From contig NC_088177.1 in assembly GCF_028769735.1 (NCBI RefSeq), positions 17,238,599 through 17,302,598 on the forward strand: a stretch of 64,000 nt of DNA, written 5' to 3'. Position numbers and translations under genes: made by a program. The DNA comes from Zonotrichia leucophrys gambelii. Its lineage: Eukaryota; Chordata; Aves; Passeriformes; Passerellidae. The notes under the pieces are model-generated. The model had not been told where the DNA came from. It was given only the letters and a program-made list of their open reading frames with translations, and made no database searches. Shown one piece after another: positions 61,531 through 64,000 of this stretch (positions are counted from its first letter, which is position 1; each line of letters starts with the position of its first letter).

Positions 61531-64000
61531 GCAGATATTTTTGTTGAGTTTCTTAAGGTTTGATTGCTTTTGTGTTTTAGTATTCCTTTCAGTTCAGCAG
61601 ACAACATTACAAGCCTCTAAAAGAAATTCTGAAAAGGAAGGTGTCAAAATACTTGGTTTAACAGGGCTGCTTAAACAATTAAAAACCAACATAAATGCTC
61701 TGTCCTACATTTATGTCTAGGGAGTCAGGTGGGAGCAATACTAAAAACAAAACAGTGGATTGGGGGATTCCATGGAAAGTTACCATGATTGTCTGGCTGA
61801 TCCTGTAGTCATTGGACTGCTCAGGGAACAGGTCCATAGCCTCTTCTGGAGAAAGCTGCCCATCCTGGGAAATTCTCACTCCCATCCTTCAAAAACATGG
61901 TCTGCCCAGAGCAGAGTTTAGTACCTGCAAACCCTCCTCACTATTCTTGTTTCATTCACTGTGGCACTGCTGCCTCTGAAGCAGCAGAATCCCCTCTGTT
62001 ACTGCAGTAAAAGTTTTTGGCTTAGAACTAATAAAAACCAGTTGCCTACAGATGTGCCTTTTTTTATTCCTGAACTGTGGTGGCACTACTGTACCACACT
62101 GGACTAGAAGTGGCCAAGGGTTGAAAACTGTTAAAAGCTGGAGGAAGTAGATCTGTAAACTGACTATGCAGTCACAAAATGTTTCCTCAGACAGACAGAA
62201 AAAATAGACCCTCCCCAAAAAAGGCCTTAAAACATTCTTAAGTGGAAAAGTAATTTCACTGGAATAGAGATACAACACAATAAAGTACAGTGAAAACTCA
62301 GGAGGGAATGTGAGCATACTAACATGGATATACACTAGAAAATCAGGGTAAGGTGTGTGTGGCTTTGCATCATACCTGTGTAAGAATGTCATCAAATAGC
62401 AGCTGTGTTCCTGACTGACCCTTGGTAACAGCATTTGTGCTCATTCCAAAGATCTCTGGGAAAGGATTCTGTGCAAGTGTCTTTGTATATTCAGTACAGC
62501 TTCAGTACTGAGAAAAGGTGGGGAGAAAAAACCTCTAGAGCAAAAAAAAAAATTATGTAGAAGCAGCCAACCATCCCACAAGAGGCCACAAGCTGTACTT
62601 CAAAACCACTACAGGCTTTCTTGGAGTGATTAATAAAGTGTGTTAACTAAGATATAAATTAGACAAAGATATAATTCCTGAAAAATTCTGGAAGCTGGCA
62701 AAAATTCTGTTAAAATGACATACCAAGGGTAAGGGGCTGCTGCCCCTCTCTGAGCCCACTGCCTGCCAAGTGCCTGAAGGTGTTTTGCTGAGACTGACAC
62801 AACTCCTGTCTGATAAATTAAGCTGATTATGGTGGCCTTTCTGCCTCCAGTAAACATAATGAACTATTTCTCTTATGCCTATTTTAAAATGCTTTTAACT
62901 TCACTGGGCTGTGTTTCTCACTTACTGTCCCCTGAGTGCTGACTCACACAGAGTCAATTTAGATGGCAGTAATTGGGTGGTGTTTACATAATGTCCCTTT
63001 CTTAGAAGTCACTGAAACAAGGCCTGAGAGAAGATAAGATTAAGCCACCAAGCAAACAGTGACTGAGTAAACACTGAGGCACATCAGTTTCAGTAAAGAT
63101 ACACCTATTAAAGAAAATAAAAAAAGCTGTTGGTAATTCTGTTGTTCCGACATCTCCTTCAGGAGAGGCAAAATAAACACCACTTGGATCAAGTACATCA
63201 TTGACATTTGTAATGAATTCCGAGGAAAATAACATCTTCAGAACACTTGTCAGTGCCTCTGGCACCGTAACTGCATTCCCCATCACAGTGAGGAGCACTG
63301 TGGCAGCTCCTGCAGGAGAACAGGACAGAGATCTGAGCAGCAGCGCCGCACTTCCCTATCACTGGGCAGCCCTATCACTGGCACTGTAATTCACTTGGAA
63401 GGCAGCCAGAATTCTCACTGGAAACTTTAAAAGCTGTTAATTACTTCTGCTAGCTCATGCTTGAACCATTTCATCTCCAGCCCTTCAAATACTTTTTAAT
63501 AATCATCCCTCAAGTCACCCAGCCATTGCTGCTTTTGAAGAGTAATAGCACCAAAAATTTCCATAGTAATACAGTTGAAACTCCCTGGATACAAGTTTAT
63601 GGAAAACTTTTCTAAAAATATCTCTACTTGTTCGACATCTTTCTAAAGTAAATGTCTGCTATCACAAGGCCATAGCTGGGCTCATAGTTTATTTATTTTT
63701 TTAGAAAATCAAACATGCTTGAATTCTTGAGGTTGGGAGAAGCTGGACTCCTCTTAAATGCATAAAAAGAAAAAATTATGAGTGATAAAAAAAAATTACT
63801 TGCAGGAAGGGCATGAGTAGGTGATGCACTGAGGATTGGGATAAAGCAAACCAGTCCAAAAAAGTATCAGTAAATGTTTACTACATACAAATCATTATCT
63901 TTCAGGGCAAAAAAATGTTCTCTCCATGCTAGGAACTACATTTGTCATTTGTTCAGAACATTTGGTCATGTAATAGGAGGGCATCCCCCTCACAACCCCC
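61531..64000. other. Downstream intergenic DNA, no gene identified
   Basis: In mammals the next gene, DNAH7, lies downstream with convergent orientation. I searched by eye for its C-terminal dynein sequence on the minus strand and found none. Further AATAAA words at 62,030 and 62,279 leave open a still longer ZIP10 3' UTR. A 118-codon minus-strand open frame (63,002-63,355) is discussed under findings. A 13-bp near-tandem (CCCTATCACTGGC) occurs near 63,354-63,380. Confidence 0.55.

Noticed and set aside
61952..62434. 160-codon minus-strand open frame downstream of SLC39A10
   Set aside because: Phe/Leu/Tyr-rich product from AT-rich DNA, without motifs of dynein DNAH7, the neighbour expected from mammalian synteny.

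Overview
This window is nuclear DNA from a bird (inferred). It is AT-rich with long introns and few transposons. The only recognisable interspersed repeats are CR1 LINE fragments, the typical avian family. The one protein-coding gene I can establish is SLC39A10, encoding the zinc importer ZIP10. It lies on the + strand and its coding sequence is complete within the window.

Layout. Positions 1-28,800 are gene-free flanking DNA with simple repeats, an inactive CR1 reverse-transcriptase fragment (about 18,391-18,986, minus strand), a CR1 3' tail (about 19,200-19,290) and two short hairpins. A CpG island at about 28,880-30,090 is the promoter. It holds three metal-response-element cores, an E-box, a TATA-like box, a G-quadruplex motif and a likely first exon ending at a CAG/GTAAAT donor (29,688). 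Intron 1 (about 12.9 kb) follows. Nine coding exons lie between 42,599 and 58,481. All eight introns between them are GT-AG and in compatible phase, and together the exons encode 858 residues. The 3' UTR runs past an AATAAA at 59,098 and probably to about 61,530. Positions 61,530-64,000 contain no gene I can identify.

The protein has a signal peptide, a very His-rich ectodomain, the CPALLYQ element, eight membrane segments, two further His-rich loops and the LIV-1 subfamily metal site (HNFSDG in TM4, HELPHELGD in TM5). This is the standard architecture of a plasma-membrane zinc importer. MTF-1, which binds metal-response elements, is known to repress Zip10 in other vertebrates, so the MRE cores at the promoter fit that logic.

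Points most worth checking: an ATG in exon 1 that splices in frame to the ZIP10 start and would add six residues; an unexplained antisense pair of phase-compatible exon-like ORFs in intron 3; a 20-bp hairpin in intron 1; a 15-bp perfect hairpin in the 3' UTR; and an abrupt AT-rich to CpG-rich switch inside the first coding exon.
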